Shown here: positions 8,064 to 19,956 of the stretch, in pieces
Numbering within the stretch: position 1 is the stretch's first letter
How the letters are laid out: the number at the start of each line of letters is the position of its first letter
Made by a program: the position numbers and the translations under genes
NCBI RefSeq assembly: GCF_003172955.1
Contig: NZ_QGKR01000198.1
Location: forward strand, 1-46,381
Direction: 5' to 3'
Source: Micromonospora acroterricola
GTDB taxonomy: Bacteria > Actinomycetota > Actinomycetes > Mycobacteriales > Micromonosporaceae
Length of the DNA stretch: 46,381 nucleotides
The notes under the pieces: generated by a model
Database searches by the model: none
The model's input: only the letters and a program-made list of their open reading frames with translations
What the model was told of the DNA's origin: nothing

Positions 8064-8339
8064 TCAGCCGCCGGCGACGGACGGCAGCACCTGCACCTCG
8101 GCGTCGTCGCCGACCGGGGTCGCCAGCCCGCCGGAGTGCCGGCAGTCCTCCCCGTCGACGTAGACGTTGACGTAGCGGCGCAGCTCACCGCGCTCGTCGC
8201 GGATGCGCCGGGCCAGCCGCGGATGCTCGGCGGCCACCTCGTCGAGGACCGCCCGCAGCGTGCCGGCGGCCGTGACGCTCAGCCGGCTCGCACCACCGGC
8301 CTCGCCGCGCAGCGGGCCGGGCAGCAGCACGGTGACCAC
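8064..8339 (-). CDS. MoaD/ThiS-family ubiquitin-like sulfur carrier protein
   Basis: A 91 aa beta-grasp protein ending in Gly-Gly (VLPSVAGG), the signature of sulfur carriers of the MoaD/ThiS group, which are activated at that C-terminus by an E1-like enzyme. The start VTVLLPGPLRGEAGG, the middle LRAVLDEVAAEHPRL and RYVNVYVDGED match the fold. Its GTG start lies one base after the stop of the beta-propeller gene, so the two are translated together. No E1-like adenylyltransferase or molybdopterin gene is nearby, so a role in classical cofactor synthesis is not shown. Longer open frames through this region are shadows of the neighbour. Confidence 0.86.
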   Translation of the reverse strand: MVTVLLPGPLRGEAGGASRLSVTAAGTLRAVLDEVAAEHPRLARRIRDERGELRRYVNVYVDGEDCRHSGGLATPVGDDAEVQVLPSVAGG

Positions 8340-8340
8340 C

Positions 8341-9426
8341 TCACACCGCCGCGGCCCGGACGCAGAGCACGTCGGGCAGGTGCGCCGCCACCAGCGACCA
8401 GGAGTCGCCCTCGTCGCGGCTGGCGTAGACCTCGCCGGAGCGGGTGCCGAAGTAGACGCCGCCGGGGGTGGAGCCGTCGGCGCACATCGCGTCGCGCAGC
8501 ACCGCCGGGTAGAACGGGCCCTCGGGCAGCCCCACCGACAGCGGCTCCCACTTGCCGCCGGCGTCCGCCGAGCGGAACACCCGGCAGCGGTGGTCGGTGG
8601 GGAACCTCTCACTGTCGGCCACCAGCGGAAACGTCCAGACCATGTTGGCCCGCCCGGGGTGGGACACCATCGGGAACCCGAAGTCGCTGGGCAGCCCGTC
8701 GGCGATCGAGGACCAGGTGCGGCCGTCGTCGTCGGAGCGGTAGACACCGTGGTGGTTCTGCGCGTACAGCCGCTCGGGGTTGCCGGCGTCCCGGGCGACC
8801 TTGTGGACGCACTGGCCGAACTCCGGCCACTCGTCGGGCATGAAGTAGGCGCGGATGCCGGTGTTGCCCGGCGCCCACGTCGCCCCGGCGTCCTCGGAGC
8901 GGTAGACCCCGCCGGTGGACATGGCGACCAGCAGCCGGGCCGGGTCACGCGGGTGCGGCAGCACGGTGTGCACGGCCTGGCCACCGAAACCCGCCTCCCA
9001 CTCGGGGCGGTGCGGGTGGTCCCAGAGCGAACGGACCAGCTCGAAGCTGCGGCCGCCGTCGGTGGACCGGAACAACGCCGAGGGCTCGGTGCCGGCCCAG
9101 ACCACGTCCGGCTCGTCGGGGCCGGCCGGCATCAGCTGCCAGACCCGCCCGAGGGTCGCGCCGGTGTCGGCCGGGAAGGCGACCGGGGCCGCGTCGGGCT
9201 CGTCCCAGGAGGCGCCGAGATCGTCGCTGGTGGCGACGCTGGGCCCGAAGTGTGAGCTGGTCACCCCGGCGAGCAGCCGGGGGGTGGGGCGGCGGGTGTC
9301 GACCGCGACCGCGTAGACGCCGGTCATCGGGAAGTGTGGGCCGGTGATCTCCCAGCTGCGCCGGTCGTCGGCGCTGGTGGCGAGAAACAATCCCTTGGCC
9401 GTGCCGATCGCGAGCAGCGTTGCCAT
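8341..9426 (-). CDS. WD40/BNR-repeat beta-propeller protein (sialidase-like fold)
   Basis: A 361 aa protein built from repeated propeller blades with Asp-box-like turns: SDDLGASWDE, STDGGRSFEL, SEDAGATWAP, SDDDGRTWSS, SADAGGKWEP and SRDEGDSWSL follow one another at 45-60 residue spacing, giving about six blades. There is no signal peptide, so it is probably cytoplasmic. Such proteins are often annotated as exo-alpha-sialidase or glycosyl hydrolase, but Asp boxes are structural and do not show catalysis. ATG at 9426 has GGAGGA four bases upstream. The direct link to a MoaD/ThiS-like carrier gene (1-base gap) suggests a shared role. Confidence 0.86.
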   Translation of the reverse strand: MATLLAIGTAKGLFLATSADDRRSWEITGPHFPMTGVYAVAVDTRRPTPRLLAGVTSSHFGPSVATSDDLGASWDEPDAAPVAFPADTGATLGRVWQLMPAGPDEPDVVWAGTEPSALFRSTDGGRSFELVRSLWDHPHRPEWEAGFGGQAVHTVLPHPRDPARLLVAMSTGGVYRSEDAGATWAPGNTGIRAYFMPDEWPEFGQCVHKVARDAGNPERLYAQNHHGVYRSDDDGRTWSSIADGLPSDFGFPMVSHPGRANMVWTFPLVADSERFPTDHRCRVFRSADAGGKWEPLSVGLPEGPFYPAVLRDAMCADGSTPGGVYFGTRSGEVYASRDEGDSWSLVAAHLPDVLCVRAAAV

Positions 9427-9512
9427 GACGTCCTCCGGAACCGTCGGCGGGCAGGTGCGGTGATTATGGCCACACCCCCCGACAGAATCGCCAGGACACA
9501 CGCCGGGCCGCC

Positions 9513-10154
9513 TCAGCGCCGGGTGCGGGGCACGTGCCGCCGGTACGCGCTGACCGTCGGGTCGCCGTCGAGCCAGAACCGCCACGGCAGGTCGTGCGCT
9601 CCGGTCACGCCGACCCGTGGACCCGCGACCACCGCCTCCGGCGGCACCGGACGTGCCGGCGGGCGCAACCGGAGCGGCCCGTCACCGAGCAGGTACTCGC
9701 CGTACGCCGAGCGGTCGACGCCGAGCGCCGAGCAGAGCCGGGCCGGCCCGCGGGCCAGGTCCACGTCCCGGCGGACGGCGGGTCGCCGGGCCCGAGCCGT
9801 GGGCAGGCCGTCCACCACCTCACCGGCGCGCAGCAGCACCGCCGCCGCCTCCCCCTCGACACCGGTGACCACGTTCATGCACCAGTGCATGCCGTAGGTG
9901 AAGTAGACGTAGGCGTGCCCGGCCGGGCCGAACATCACCGCGTTGCGGGGGGTGCGACCCCGGTGCGCGTGCGAGGCCGGGTCCCCGGCAGTGCCGGCGT
10001 ACGCCTCGACCTCGGTGATCCGGACGGTGACCTCGCCGGCGTGCAGGCGGCAGCCCAGCAGCCCGCGCGCGGCCGGCAGCAGCGGGCCGGCGAGCAGGTC
10101 CGCCAGCGCCGCCAGGTCGGCGTCGGCGGCGCGGTCACCAGGCAGCAGGTCCAT
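9513..10154 (-). CDS. DNA-3-methyladenine glycosylase (AAG/MPG family)
   Basis: A base-excision repair glycosylase of the mammalian-type AAG family (about 213 aa) that removes alkylated purines. The conserved core is present: ITEVEAYAG with the catalytic Glu, DPASHAHRGRTPRNAVMFGPAGHAYVYFTYGMHWCMN with the DNA-binding and substrate residues, and RGPARLCSALGV. The start is taken at ATG 10154 (MDLLPGD); an upstream ATG at 10187 would add 11 residues. Single gene, divergent from the HTH regulator gene about 100 bases away. The 86 bases between it and the beta-propeller gene hold nothing recognisable. Confidence 0.93.
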   Translation of the reverse strand: MDLLPGDRAADADLAALADLLAGPLLPAARGLLGCRLHAGEVTVRITEVEAYAGTAGDPASHAHRGRTPRNAVMFGPAGHAYVYFTYGMHWCMNVVTGVEGEAAAVLLRAGEVVDGLPTARARRPAVRRDVDLARGPARLCSALGVDRSAYGEYLLGDGPLRLRPPARPVPPEAVVAGPRVGVTGAHDLPWRFWLDGDPTVSAYRRHVPRTRR

Positions 10155-10211
10155 GACCCGACGGTACCCACCCGGCCGTCCCGCCATCCGCGGCGCCGCA
10201 GCGGGCGAGTT

Positions 10212-10251
10212 TCAACAAACTGTTGACAAGTTTTCGTTGATGGGTTGTGAT
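10212..10251 (+). promoter_or_regulatory. Promoter with overlapping palindromic operator before the HTH gene
   Basis: A perfect inverted repeat TCAACA-aac-TGTTGA (10212-10226) overlaps a consensus -35 TTGACA (10223-10228). A weak -10 TGTGAT (10246-10251) follows after 17 bases, seven bases before the ATG, so the transcript may be nearly leaderless. The overlap is typical of repression, possibly by the adjacent HTH protein itself. Confidence 0.6.
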
Positions 10252-10257
10252 CGGGGT

Positions 10258-10683
10258 ATGACGACCGACGACCCGTTCACCGCGCCAGACGCGGCCCGGG
10301 CCCGCGCCCACCGCACCCACGACGCGCTGCGACGGATCAGCGAGCGGCACGCCGGCACCCCCGCCCAGCGGGGGCGCTGGGCCCACCCGTACGTGCTGGA
10401 CCCGTGGGAGGCGGTCGCGCTGGTCACCGCGCTGGCCGCCGGCGGGGCCGAGCGGGAGCCCACGGAGGAGCCGGTCGACGGCGCCGACCTCACCGCCGCG
10501 CTGACCCTGCTGCCGCACGTCCGCGCCGAGTTGGACGCCCTGGAGGCGGGGCTGCTGACACTGGCCCGCGACCGGGGGCTGACCTGGCAGGCCATCGCGT
10601 ACGGGCTGGGCCTGGGCAGCGCGCAGGCCGCCCGGCAGCGCTACGAGCGGGTCGCCGCCCGATCCGCCGAGCAGGCCGCCTGA
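10258..10683 (+). CDS. Small HTH DNA-binding protein
   Basis: A 141 aa protein with a C-terminal helix-turn-helix (about 108-135: LARDRGLTWQAIAYGLGLGS followed by AQAARQRYERV, the recognition-helix pattern common in actinobacterial regulators). The N-terminal half is helical and binds nothing recognisable. Similar short proteins in actinomycetes are annotated as regulators of small heat-shock genes, but no Hsp20 gene is in this window, so that link is only a possibility. The palindrome overlapping its -35 box suggests autoregulation. ATG at 10258 stands close behind the promoter. Confidence 0.75.
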   Translation: MTTDDPFTAPDAARARAHRTHDALRRISERHAGTPAQRGRWAHPYVLDPWEAVALVTALAAGGAEREPTEEPVDGADLTAALTLLPHVRAELDALEAGLLTLARDRGLTWQAIAYGLGLGSAQAARQRYERVAARSAEQAA

Positions 10684-10778
10684 TCCGCCACGCTGACGGG
10701 CGGCGACCCGACCGGCGCGGCGCGCCGAGCGGCGGCCGGGCGGGCACACTGTGCGCACGACGATTCCGGGAGGCACCC

Positions 10779-11132
10779 ATGGACCGCGCGGAGATGCTGG
10801 CGTACTGCCTGGCCAAGCCGGGAGCGTGGCTGGACCGGCCGTGGGAGGGCGACGAGGTGGTGAAGGTGGGCAGCCGGATCTTCGCGTTCCTCGGCAACGG
10901 CGACGGCAACCCGACGGTCGGCGTGAAGTGCGGCCCGACCCGTGAGGTCGCCGACGAGTGGCTGCACCGACACCCCGACGACGCCCGGGTGATGGCCTAC
11001 ATCGGCCGGTCCGGGTGGAACACCCTGCGCCTGGACGGCGGGATCGACGAGGAGGAGCTCTCCGAGGCCGTCGACGCGTCGTACGACATGGTGGTGGCCA
11101 AGCTCCCGAAGCGGGAGCGCCCGACGGCCTGA
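10779..11132 (+). CDS. MmcQ/YjbR family DNA-binding-like protein
   Basis: A 117 aa protein of the MmcQ/YjbR family (CyaY-like fold). Typical features are the N-terminal MLAYCLAKPGAWLDRPWEGDEVVKV, the strand RIFAFLG and GVKCGP, and the C-terminal GWNTLRLDGGIDEEELSEAVDASYDMVVAKLPK. Its biochemical role is unknown; DNA binding has been proposed from structure. ATG at 10779 has GGGAGG five bases upstream. Lies 95 bases after the HTH gene on the same strand and ends convergent to argH. Confidence 0.9.
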   Translation: MDRAEMLAYCLAKPGAWLDRPWEGDEVVKVGSRIFAFLGNGDGNPTVGVKCGPTREVADEWLHRHPDDARVMAYIGRSGWNTLRLDGGIDEEELSEAVDASYDMVVAKLPKRERPTA

Positions 11133-11141
11133 ACCGGTCGC

Positions 11142-11169
11142 GGCGCCGGAAGCGGGCAGCTCCGGCGCC
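11142..11169. terminator. Hairpin between yjbR-like gene and argH
   Basis: GGCGCCGGA (11142-11150) and TCCGGCGCC (11161-11169) form a perfect 9 bp stem with a 10-base loop in the 46-base gap between convergent genes. It fits a bidirectional terminator closing the arginine operon, although neither side has a T-tract. Confidence 0.55.
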
Positions 11170-11178
11170 ACGGCGGGA

Positions 11179-12645
11179 TCAGCGCGGAACGACCCGCTCG
11201 GTGGCCCACTCCCGCCAGCCGGCCAGCCGGTCCGCGGCGGCGGCGAGCTGGTCGGCGACCGGCCCGGGGCCCGTCGAGCCCGGGGTGGTCCGGGCCGCGA
11301 GGGCCGAACGGACCGAGAGCACGTCGCGCACCGACGGGTCGAGGTGCTCGCTGACGGCCGCCAGATCGGCGTCGGAGACCTCCTCCAGCTCACACTCCCG
11401 GGCGGCGCAGAGCGCCACCAGCCGGCCGGTGATCTCGTGCGCGTCGCGGAACGGCACGTTGCGCCGGACCAGCCAGTCGGCGACCTCGGTGGCGAGGGAG
11501 AAGCCGACCGGGGCGGCGGCGACGAGGCGGTCCACCCGGACGGTCATCGTGGAGATCATCCCCGCCAGGGCGGGCAGCAGCAGCTCCAGGGTGTCGACCG
11601 CGTCGAAGGCCGGCTCCTTGTCCTCCTGCATGTCCCGGTCGTAGGTCATCGGCAGGCCCTTGAGCATGGTCAGCACGGTCATCAGCCCACCGACCAGCCG
11701 GCCCGACTTACCCCGGGCCAGCTCGGCGATGTCCGCGTTCTTCTTCTGCGGCATGATCGACGAACCGGTCGCGAACGCGTCGTCCAGCTCCACCCAGCCG
11801 AACTCGTGCGACGTCCAGAGCACCACCTCCTCGCCGAGCCGGGACAGGTGCACCCCGATCATGGCGGTGGTGAAGAGGAACTCGGCCACGAAGTCCCGGT
11901 CGGCGACCGCGTCCATCGAGTTGGCGAACGACGTGCGGAAGCCCAGCTCCTTCGCCACCGCCACCGGGTCCAGCGGCAGGCCGGAGCCGGCCAGCGCGCC
12001 CGCGCCGAGCGGGCTGATCGCCGCCCGGTGGTCCCAGTCACGCAGCCGCTCCAGGTCGCGCAGCAACGGCTGCACGTGGGCGAGCAACCAGTGCCCGAAG
12101 GTGACCGGCTGGGCGTGCTGGAGGTGGGTCATGCCGGGCGCCGCGGTGTCGACGTGCCGCTCGGCCTGCTCGACCAGCGCCTCGGCCAGCTCCACCAGCC
12201 GGCTGGCCACGCCCCGGGCGTGGTCGCGCAGGTAGAGCCGCAGGTCCGTGGCGACCTGGTCGTTGCGGGACCGGCCGGCGCGCAGCTTGCCGCCGAGGCT
12301 GCCCAGCCGCTCCAGCAGACCGCGTTCCAGCGCGGTGTGCACGTCCTCGTCGTCCACCGTGGGGCGGAACGAGCCGGAGGCGCAGGCGGCCTCCAGGTCG
12401 TCCAGCGCGGCCAGGATCCGACCCAGCTCCTCCGGGTCGAGCAGGCCGGCACCCGCCAGCACCCGGGCGTGCGCCCGGGAACCGGCGATGTCGTACGGGG
12501 CCAGGCGCCAGTCGAACTGCACGCTCACCGACAGCCGGGCGAGCGCCTCGGCGGGGCCGCCGGCGAACCGGCCACCCCAGAGACTCGTCCGGTTGGTCGC
12601 GGCGCTGTTCTCGGTCAGGCTCTTGTCGTCCACGCCGCCCATCAT
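11179..12645 (-). CDS. argH: Argininosuccinate lyase
   Basis: Last step of arginine synthesis: splits argininosuccinate into arginine and fumarate. Member of the fumarase/aspartase superfamily with the signature GSSIMPQKKN at 294-303 (catalytic Ser in the flexible loop) and THLQHAQP at 173-180 with the conserved His. At 488 aa it is slightly longer than usual because of about 20 unconserved N-terminal residues before TSLWGGRF, the usual family start. Last gene of the operon; 73 bases separate it from argG, filled by a repeated intergenic element that also supplies the AAAGG ribosome-binding site. Confidence 0.97.
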   Translation of the reverse strand: MMGGVDDKSLTENSAATNRTSLWGGRFAGGPAEALARLSVSVQFDWRLAPYDIAGSRAHARVLAGAGLLDPEELGRILAALDDLEAACASGSFRPTVDDEDVHTALERGLLERLGSLGGKLRAGRSRNDQVATDLRLYLRDHARGVASRLVELAEALVEQAERHVDTAAPGMTHLQHAQPVTFGHWLLAHVQPLLRDLERLRDWDHRAAISPLGAGALAGSGLPLDPVAVAKELGFRTSFANSMDAVADRDFVAEFLFTTAMIGVHLSRLGEEVVLWTSHEFGWVELDDAFATGSSIMPQKKNADIAELARGKSGRLVGGLMTVLTMLKGLPMTYDRDMQEDKEPAFDAVDTLELLLPALAGMISTMTVRVDRLVAAAPVGFSLATEVADWLVRRNVPFRDAHEITGRLVALCAARECELEEVSDADLAAVSEHLDPSVRDVLSVRSALAARTTPGSTGPGPVADQLAAAADRLAGWREWATERVVPR

Positions 12646-12650
12646 TGCTC

Positions 12651-12716
12651 TGCTTGCCTTTCGCGCGCGACTGCGGGGCTCACTCGCTGCGCTCGCTCAC
12701 TCCTCGCGCTCGCACG
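12651..12716 (-). repeat. Intergenic repeat element, copy A (argG-argH gap)
   Basis: Read on the minus strand the copy runs GCGAGCGCGAGGAG, then a GC-rich middle, then CCCCGCAGTCGCGCGCGAAAGGC. It contains an internal duplication (GTGAGCGAGCGCAGCGAGTGAG) not seen in the other copies. It begins 5 bases after the argG stop and ends with AAAGGC, the only Shine-Dalgarno-like sequence for argH. Confidence 0.7.
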
Positions 12717-12718
12717 TG

Positions 12719-13926
12719 TCACTGGGCGGAGCCGCCCAGCCGGGCGTTCCGGGCGGCGGCCATCCGGCTCGGCAGACCCCACAGCTGCACGAACCCCTTG
12801 GCCAGGGACTGGTCGAAGGTGTCGCCCGTGTCGTAGGTGGCCATCCCGAAGTCGTAGAGGCTCGCCTCGGAGCGCCGACCGGTGACGGTGGCCCGGCCGC
12901 CGTGCAGGGTCATTCGCACCTCGCCGCTCACGTGCCGCTGCGCGTCGTCGATGAACGCGTCCAGCGAGTCCTTCAGCGGCGAGAACCACAGGCCGTCGTA
13001 GACCAGCTCACCCCAGCGCTGGTCGACGCCCTTCTTGAACCGGGCCAGGTCGCGCTCCACGGTGACCGCCTCCAGCTCCTGGTGGGCGGTGATCAGCGCG
13101 ATCGCGCCGGGCGCCTCGTACACCTCACGGCTCTTGATGCCGACCAGCCGGTCCTCGACCATGTCCAGCCGGCCAACACCCTGCGCGCCGGCGCGCCGGT
13201 TCAGCTCCAGGATCGCCTGGTACGGGGTGACCGTCTCACCGTCGATCGCGACCGGGACGCCGCCGTCGAAGGTGATCACGACCTCGTCCGCGTCGCGCGT
13301 CTGCGCCGGGTCGGCGGTGTACGAGTAGAGGTCCTCGATCGGGCCGTTCCAGATGTCCTCCAGGAAGCCCGTCTCCACCGCGCGACCCCACAGGTTCTGG
13401 TCGATGGAGTACGGCGACTTGGCCGACACGTCGATCGGCAGCCCCTTCTCCTCGGCGAACGCGATCGCCTTGTCCCGCGTCCAGGCGAAGTCCCGGGCCG
13501 GCGCGATGATCCTCAGGTCGGGGGCGAGCGCGTTCAGGCCCACCTCGAACCGGACCTGGTCGTTGCCCTTGCCGGTGCAGCCGTGCGAGACGATCGTCCC
13601 CCCGTGCTTGCGCGCCGCGGCCACCAGGTGCTTCACGATCAACGGCCGGGACAGCGCCGAGACCAGCGGGTAGCGGTCCATGTAGAGGGCGTTGGCCCGG
13701 ATGGCCGGCAGGCAGTACTCGGCGGCGAACTCGTCGCGCGCGTCGACCACCTCGGACTCGGCGGCGCCGCAGTCCAGCGCGCGCTGCCGGATGGCGTCGA
13801 GGTCCTCGCCGCCCTGCCCGACGTCGACCGCCACCGCGATCACCTCGGCGCCGGTCTGCTCGGCCAGGTAGGGAATGGCGACGGAGGTGTCGAGACCTCC
13901 GGAGTACGCCAGGACGACCCGCTCGC

Positions 13927-13930
<4 letters not shown>
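12719..13930 (-). CDS. argG: Argininosuccinate synthase
   Basis: Condenses citrulline and aspartate with ATP to argininosuccinate. The N-terminal ATP pyrophosphatase loop AYSGGLDTS (8-16) is intact, and the length (403 aa) and [16 protein letters not shown] (substrate site) are normal for the family. Its ATG overlaps the argR stop by four bases (ATGA), so it is translationally coupled to the repressor gene. A repeat element separates it from argH. Confidence 0.97.
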
Positions 13931-17505
<3,575 letters not shown>

Positions 17506-17507
17506 GG

Positions 17508-17566
17508 CCGTGCCAGCTTTCCGTTCGCGACCGCGGGACTCCGCTTCGCCGCGTTCCTCGCGCTCA
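17508..17566 (-). repeat. Intergenic repeat element, copy B (argJ-argB gap)
   Basis: On the minus strand this copy starts with the argJ stop itself (TGAGCGCGAGGAACGCGGCG), continues CGGAGTCCCGCGGTCGCGAACGG and ends with GGAAAG before argB. It matches copy C over most of its length with scattered changes, so it is a diverged member of one family. Confidence 0.75.
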
Positions 17567-18733
17567 CGACGAGTACGCCGAGTTCTCGTGCACGTACGCG
17601 TGGGACAGGTCGTTGGTCCAGATCGTCGCGGCCGACGTGCCGGCGTGCAGGTCGATCCGGATGGTCACGTCCCGCCCGGTCAGGTCGACCTTCGAGCGGT
17701 CCTCGGCGGCGGCGCCGCCCCGGCACACCCACACCCCGTTGACGGCCACGTCCACCCCGTCCGGCTGGAACGCGGCGGCGGTGGTGCCGACCGCCGCGAG
17801 GATCCGGCCCCAGTTCGGGTCGTTGCCGAACAGCGCGGTCTTGACCAGGTTGTTGCGGGCCACCGTGCGGCCCACCTCGACCGCGTCGTCCTCGTCGGCG
17901 GCGCCGACCACGTCGATGGCGATCTGCTTGGTGGCGCCCTCGGCGTCGGCCACCAACTGCTGGGCCAGGTCGTGGCAGGCCGCGGTGACGGCGGCGACCA
18001 GCTCGGCCGGCGTCGGCTCGATGCCGCTCGCGCCGCTGGACAGCAGCAGCACGGTGTCGTTGGTCGACATGCAGCCGTCGGAGTCGACCCGGTCGAAGGT
18101 GACCCGGGTGGCGGCGCGCAGCGCGTCGTCCAGGGTCGCCGGCCCGGCCACCGCGTCGGTGGTCAGCACGCACAGCATGGTGGCCATGCCCGGCGCGAGC
18201 ATCCCGGCGCCCTTGGCCATCCCGCCGACCGTCCACCCGCTGCCGCGGGCCACCGTGGTCTTCGGGCGGGTGTCCGTGGTCATGATGGCCTCGGCGGCGG
18301 CCGGGCCGCCGTCGCGCGACAGGCCCCGGATCGCCGAGCGGACGCCGGGCAGCAGCTTCGGCATCGGCAGCCGCTCGCCGATCAGCCCGGTGGAGCAGAC
18401 CGCCACCTCGCCAGCGCCGAGTATCAGCCGGGGGCTGACCGAGGTCAGCGCGGCGGCGGTGTGCTCGGCGGTGGCATGCGTGTCCTGGAAGCCGGCGGGG
18501 CCGGTGCAGGCGTTGGCGCCACCGGAGTTGAGCACCACCGCGCGCACCACGCCGCCCTGCACGACCTGCTGCGTCCACAGCACTGGCGCGGCCTTGACCC
18601 GGTTGGAGGTGAAGACACCGGCGACGCCGGCGTCCGGGCCGTCGTTGACCACCAGCGCGACGTCGGCGCCGCTGGCCTTCAGGCCGGCGGCCACCCCGGC
18701 CGCCCGGAACCCCCGTGGGGTGGTGACGCTCAC
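17564..18733 (-). CDS. argJ: Bifunctional glutamate N-acetyltransferase / amino-acid acetyltransferase
   Basis: Transfers the acetyl group from N-acetylornithine to glutamate, closing the acetyl cycle; in many actinobacteria it can also use acetyl-CoA, which would remove the need for ArgA. The self-cleaving site is visible: [14 protein letters not shown], with cleavage expected between A184 and the nucleophile T185. Length 389 aa is normal. GTG at 18733 is the start, with AAAGG supplied by the preceding repeat element. Its TGA stop lies inside the next repeat element. Confidence 0.96.
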   Translation of the reverse strand: MSVTTPRGFRAAGVAAGLKASGADVALVVNDGPDAGVAGVFTSNRVKAAPVLWTQQVVQGGVVRAVVLNSGGANACTGPAGFQDTHATAEHTAAALTSVSPRLILGAGEVAVCSTGLIGERLPMPKLLPGVRSAIRGLSRDGGPAAAEAIMTTDTRPKTTVARGSGWTVGGMAKGAGMLAPGMATMLCVLTTDAVAGPATLDDALRAATRVTFDRVDSDGCMSTNDTVLLLSSGASGIEPTPAELVAAVTAACHDLAQQLVADAEGATKQIAIDVVGAADEDDAVEVGRTVARNNLVKTALFGNDPNWGRILAAVGTTAAAFQPDGVDVAVNGVWVCRGGAAAEDRSKVDLTGRDVTIRIDLHAGTSAATIWTNDLSHAYVHENSAYSS

Positions 18734-18791
18734 CGTGCCCGCCTTTCGTTCGCGACCGAGGGGCTCCGCTGCGCCGCACTTCTCGCGCTCA
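18734..18791 (-). repeat. Intergenic repeat element, copy C (argC-argJ gap)
   Basis: On the minus strand the copy begins with the argC stop (TGAGCGCGAGAAGTGCGGCG), continues CAGCGGAGCCCCTCGGTCGC and ends GAACGAAAGGCGGGCACG directly before the argJ GTG. It fills the gap exactly and gives argJ its AAAGG ribosome-binding site. Confidence 0.75.
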
Positions 18792-19790
18792 CGGGCTGAC
18801 CCCCCAGACGGAGAGGCCGGTCGTCTCCGGCAGGCCGAGCATCAGGTTGGCGTTCTGCACGGCCTGGCCGGCGGCGCCCTTGCCCAGGTTGTCCAGCGCG
18901 CTGAGCACGACCAGGCGGCCGGAGTCGACGTCGACGGTGGCCTGGAGGTGGCAGGAGTTCGAGCCGAGCGTGGCGGCGGTGTGCGGCCACCTGCCCTCCG
19001 GCAGCACGTGCACGAACGGCGCGTCCGCGTACGCCTGCGCCAGCACGTGCTGCGGGTCGACGCCGCGCGTGGGAAGGGCGGTGACCGTGGCCAGGATGCC
19101 GCGCGGCATCGGCGCCAGGACCGGCGTGAGCGACAGGCCGGTCGCCCCGGACGCCTGCTTGATCTCCGGCACGTGCTGGTGGGTGCCGACCCGGTACGGC
19201 GACAGGTCCCCCATCACCTCGCTGGCCAGCAGGTGCGGCTTGGCCGCCCGCCCGGCGCCCGAGGTGCCGGAGGCGGCGACCACCACCACGTCGGCGGGGT
19301 TGGCGGCGCCGGCCGCGATCAGCGGCGCGAGCGCCAGGGTGATCGCGGCGGCGTAGCAGCCGGTGTTCGCCACGCGGGTGGAGCCGGCGATCAGCTCGCG
19401 CTGGCCAGGCAGCTCGGGCAGACCGTAGGTCCACTGGCCGGCGTGCGGGCCGCCGTAGTACTGCGCCCAGTCGTACGGGTCGGCGAGTCGGTGGTCGGCT
19501 CCCAGGTCGACGATCCGCACGTGGGGCGGGATCTGGGCGGCCAGCACCGCCGACTGGCCGTGCGGCAGCGCCAGGAAGACCAGGTCGGCGTCGCTGAAGG
19601 TCGTCGGGTCGGTCTCGCCGAGCACCAGGTCGAGCCCGGTGAGCTGCGGGTGCACCACGTCGACGCGGTGCCCGGCCTGGCTGTGCGCGGTGGCGGCCAC
19701 CAGGTCGAACTCCGGGTGCCCGGCGACCAGGCGCAGCAGCTCGCCCCCGGCGTAACCGCTCGCTCCGGCGATCGCGACTCGGATTCCCAT
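18789..19790 (-). CDS. argC: N-acetyl-gamma-glutamyl-phosphate reductase
   Basis: NADPH-dependent reduction of N-acetylglutamyl phosphate to the semialdehyde; first gene of the operon. The nucleotide loop GASGYAGGE (9-17) and the catalytic Cys145 in ANTGCYAAA are visible; length 333 aa is normal. ATG at 19790 is preferred because GGAGG lies just upstream (GGAGGTGAGT then ATG). A longer in-frame start at 19814 would put the ribosome-binding site inside the gene. A promoter and an ARG-box-like palindrome lie immediately upstream. Confidence 0.96.
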   Translation of the reverse strand: MGIRVAIAGASGYAGGELLRLVAGHPEFDLVAATAHSQAGHRVDVVHPQLTGLDLVLGETDPTTFSDADLVFLALPHGQSAVLAAQIPPHVRIVDLGADHRLADPYDWAQYYGGPHAGQWTYGLPELPGQRELIAGSTRVANTGCYAAAITLALAPLIAAGAANPADVVVVAASGTSGAGRAAKPHLLASEVMGDLSPYRVGTHQHVPEIKQASGATGLSLTPVLAPMPRGILATVTALPTRGVDPQHVLAQAYADAPFVHVLPEGRWPHTAATLGSNSCHLQATVDVDSGRLVVLSALDNLGKGAAGQAVQNANLMLGLPETTGLSVWGVSP

Positions 19791-19800
19791 ACTCACCTCC

Positions 19801-19812
19801 GCATGACTATGC
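19801..19812. promoter_or_regulatory. Candidate ARG box at the argC start
   Basis: GCAT-gact-ATGC is a perfect palindrome lying between the -10 box and the argC ATG, where a bound ArgR would block transcription. Further TGCA-containing sequence (ATGCAGTGGACCGTATGAA on the minus strand, about 19850-19870) may be a second half site. Assignment is by position and similarity to TGCAT-type actinobacterial ARG boxes. Confidence 0.5.
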
Positions 19813-19816
19813 AACG

Positions 19817-19846
19817 AGGCTAGCAGTCATGATCGTGGCCTTGCAA
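19817..19846 (-). promoter_or_regulatory. Promoter of the arginine operon
   Basis: On the minus strand TTGCAA (19841-19846) and TAGCCT (19817-19822) are 18 bases apart. The expected start site falls at about 19810, inside the candidate ARG box and about 20 bases before argC. Confidence 0.55.
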
Positions 19847-19956
19847 GTTCATACGGTCCACTGCATGGGAATGATGCGAGTGGCGCCGGACACACGTCCG
19901 GCCCGGGTCGCGGGGCGACACGGGCCGGACGCCGGGGACGAAGGGGACGCGACGGG

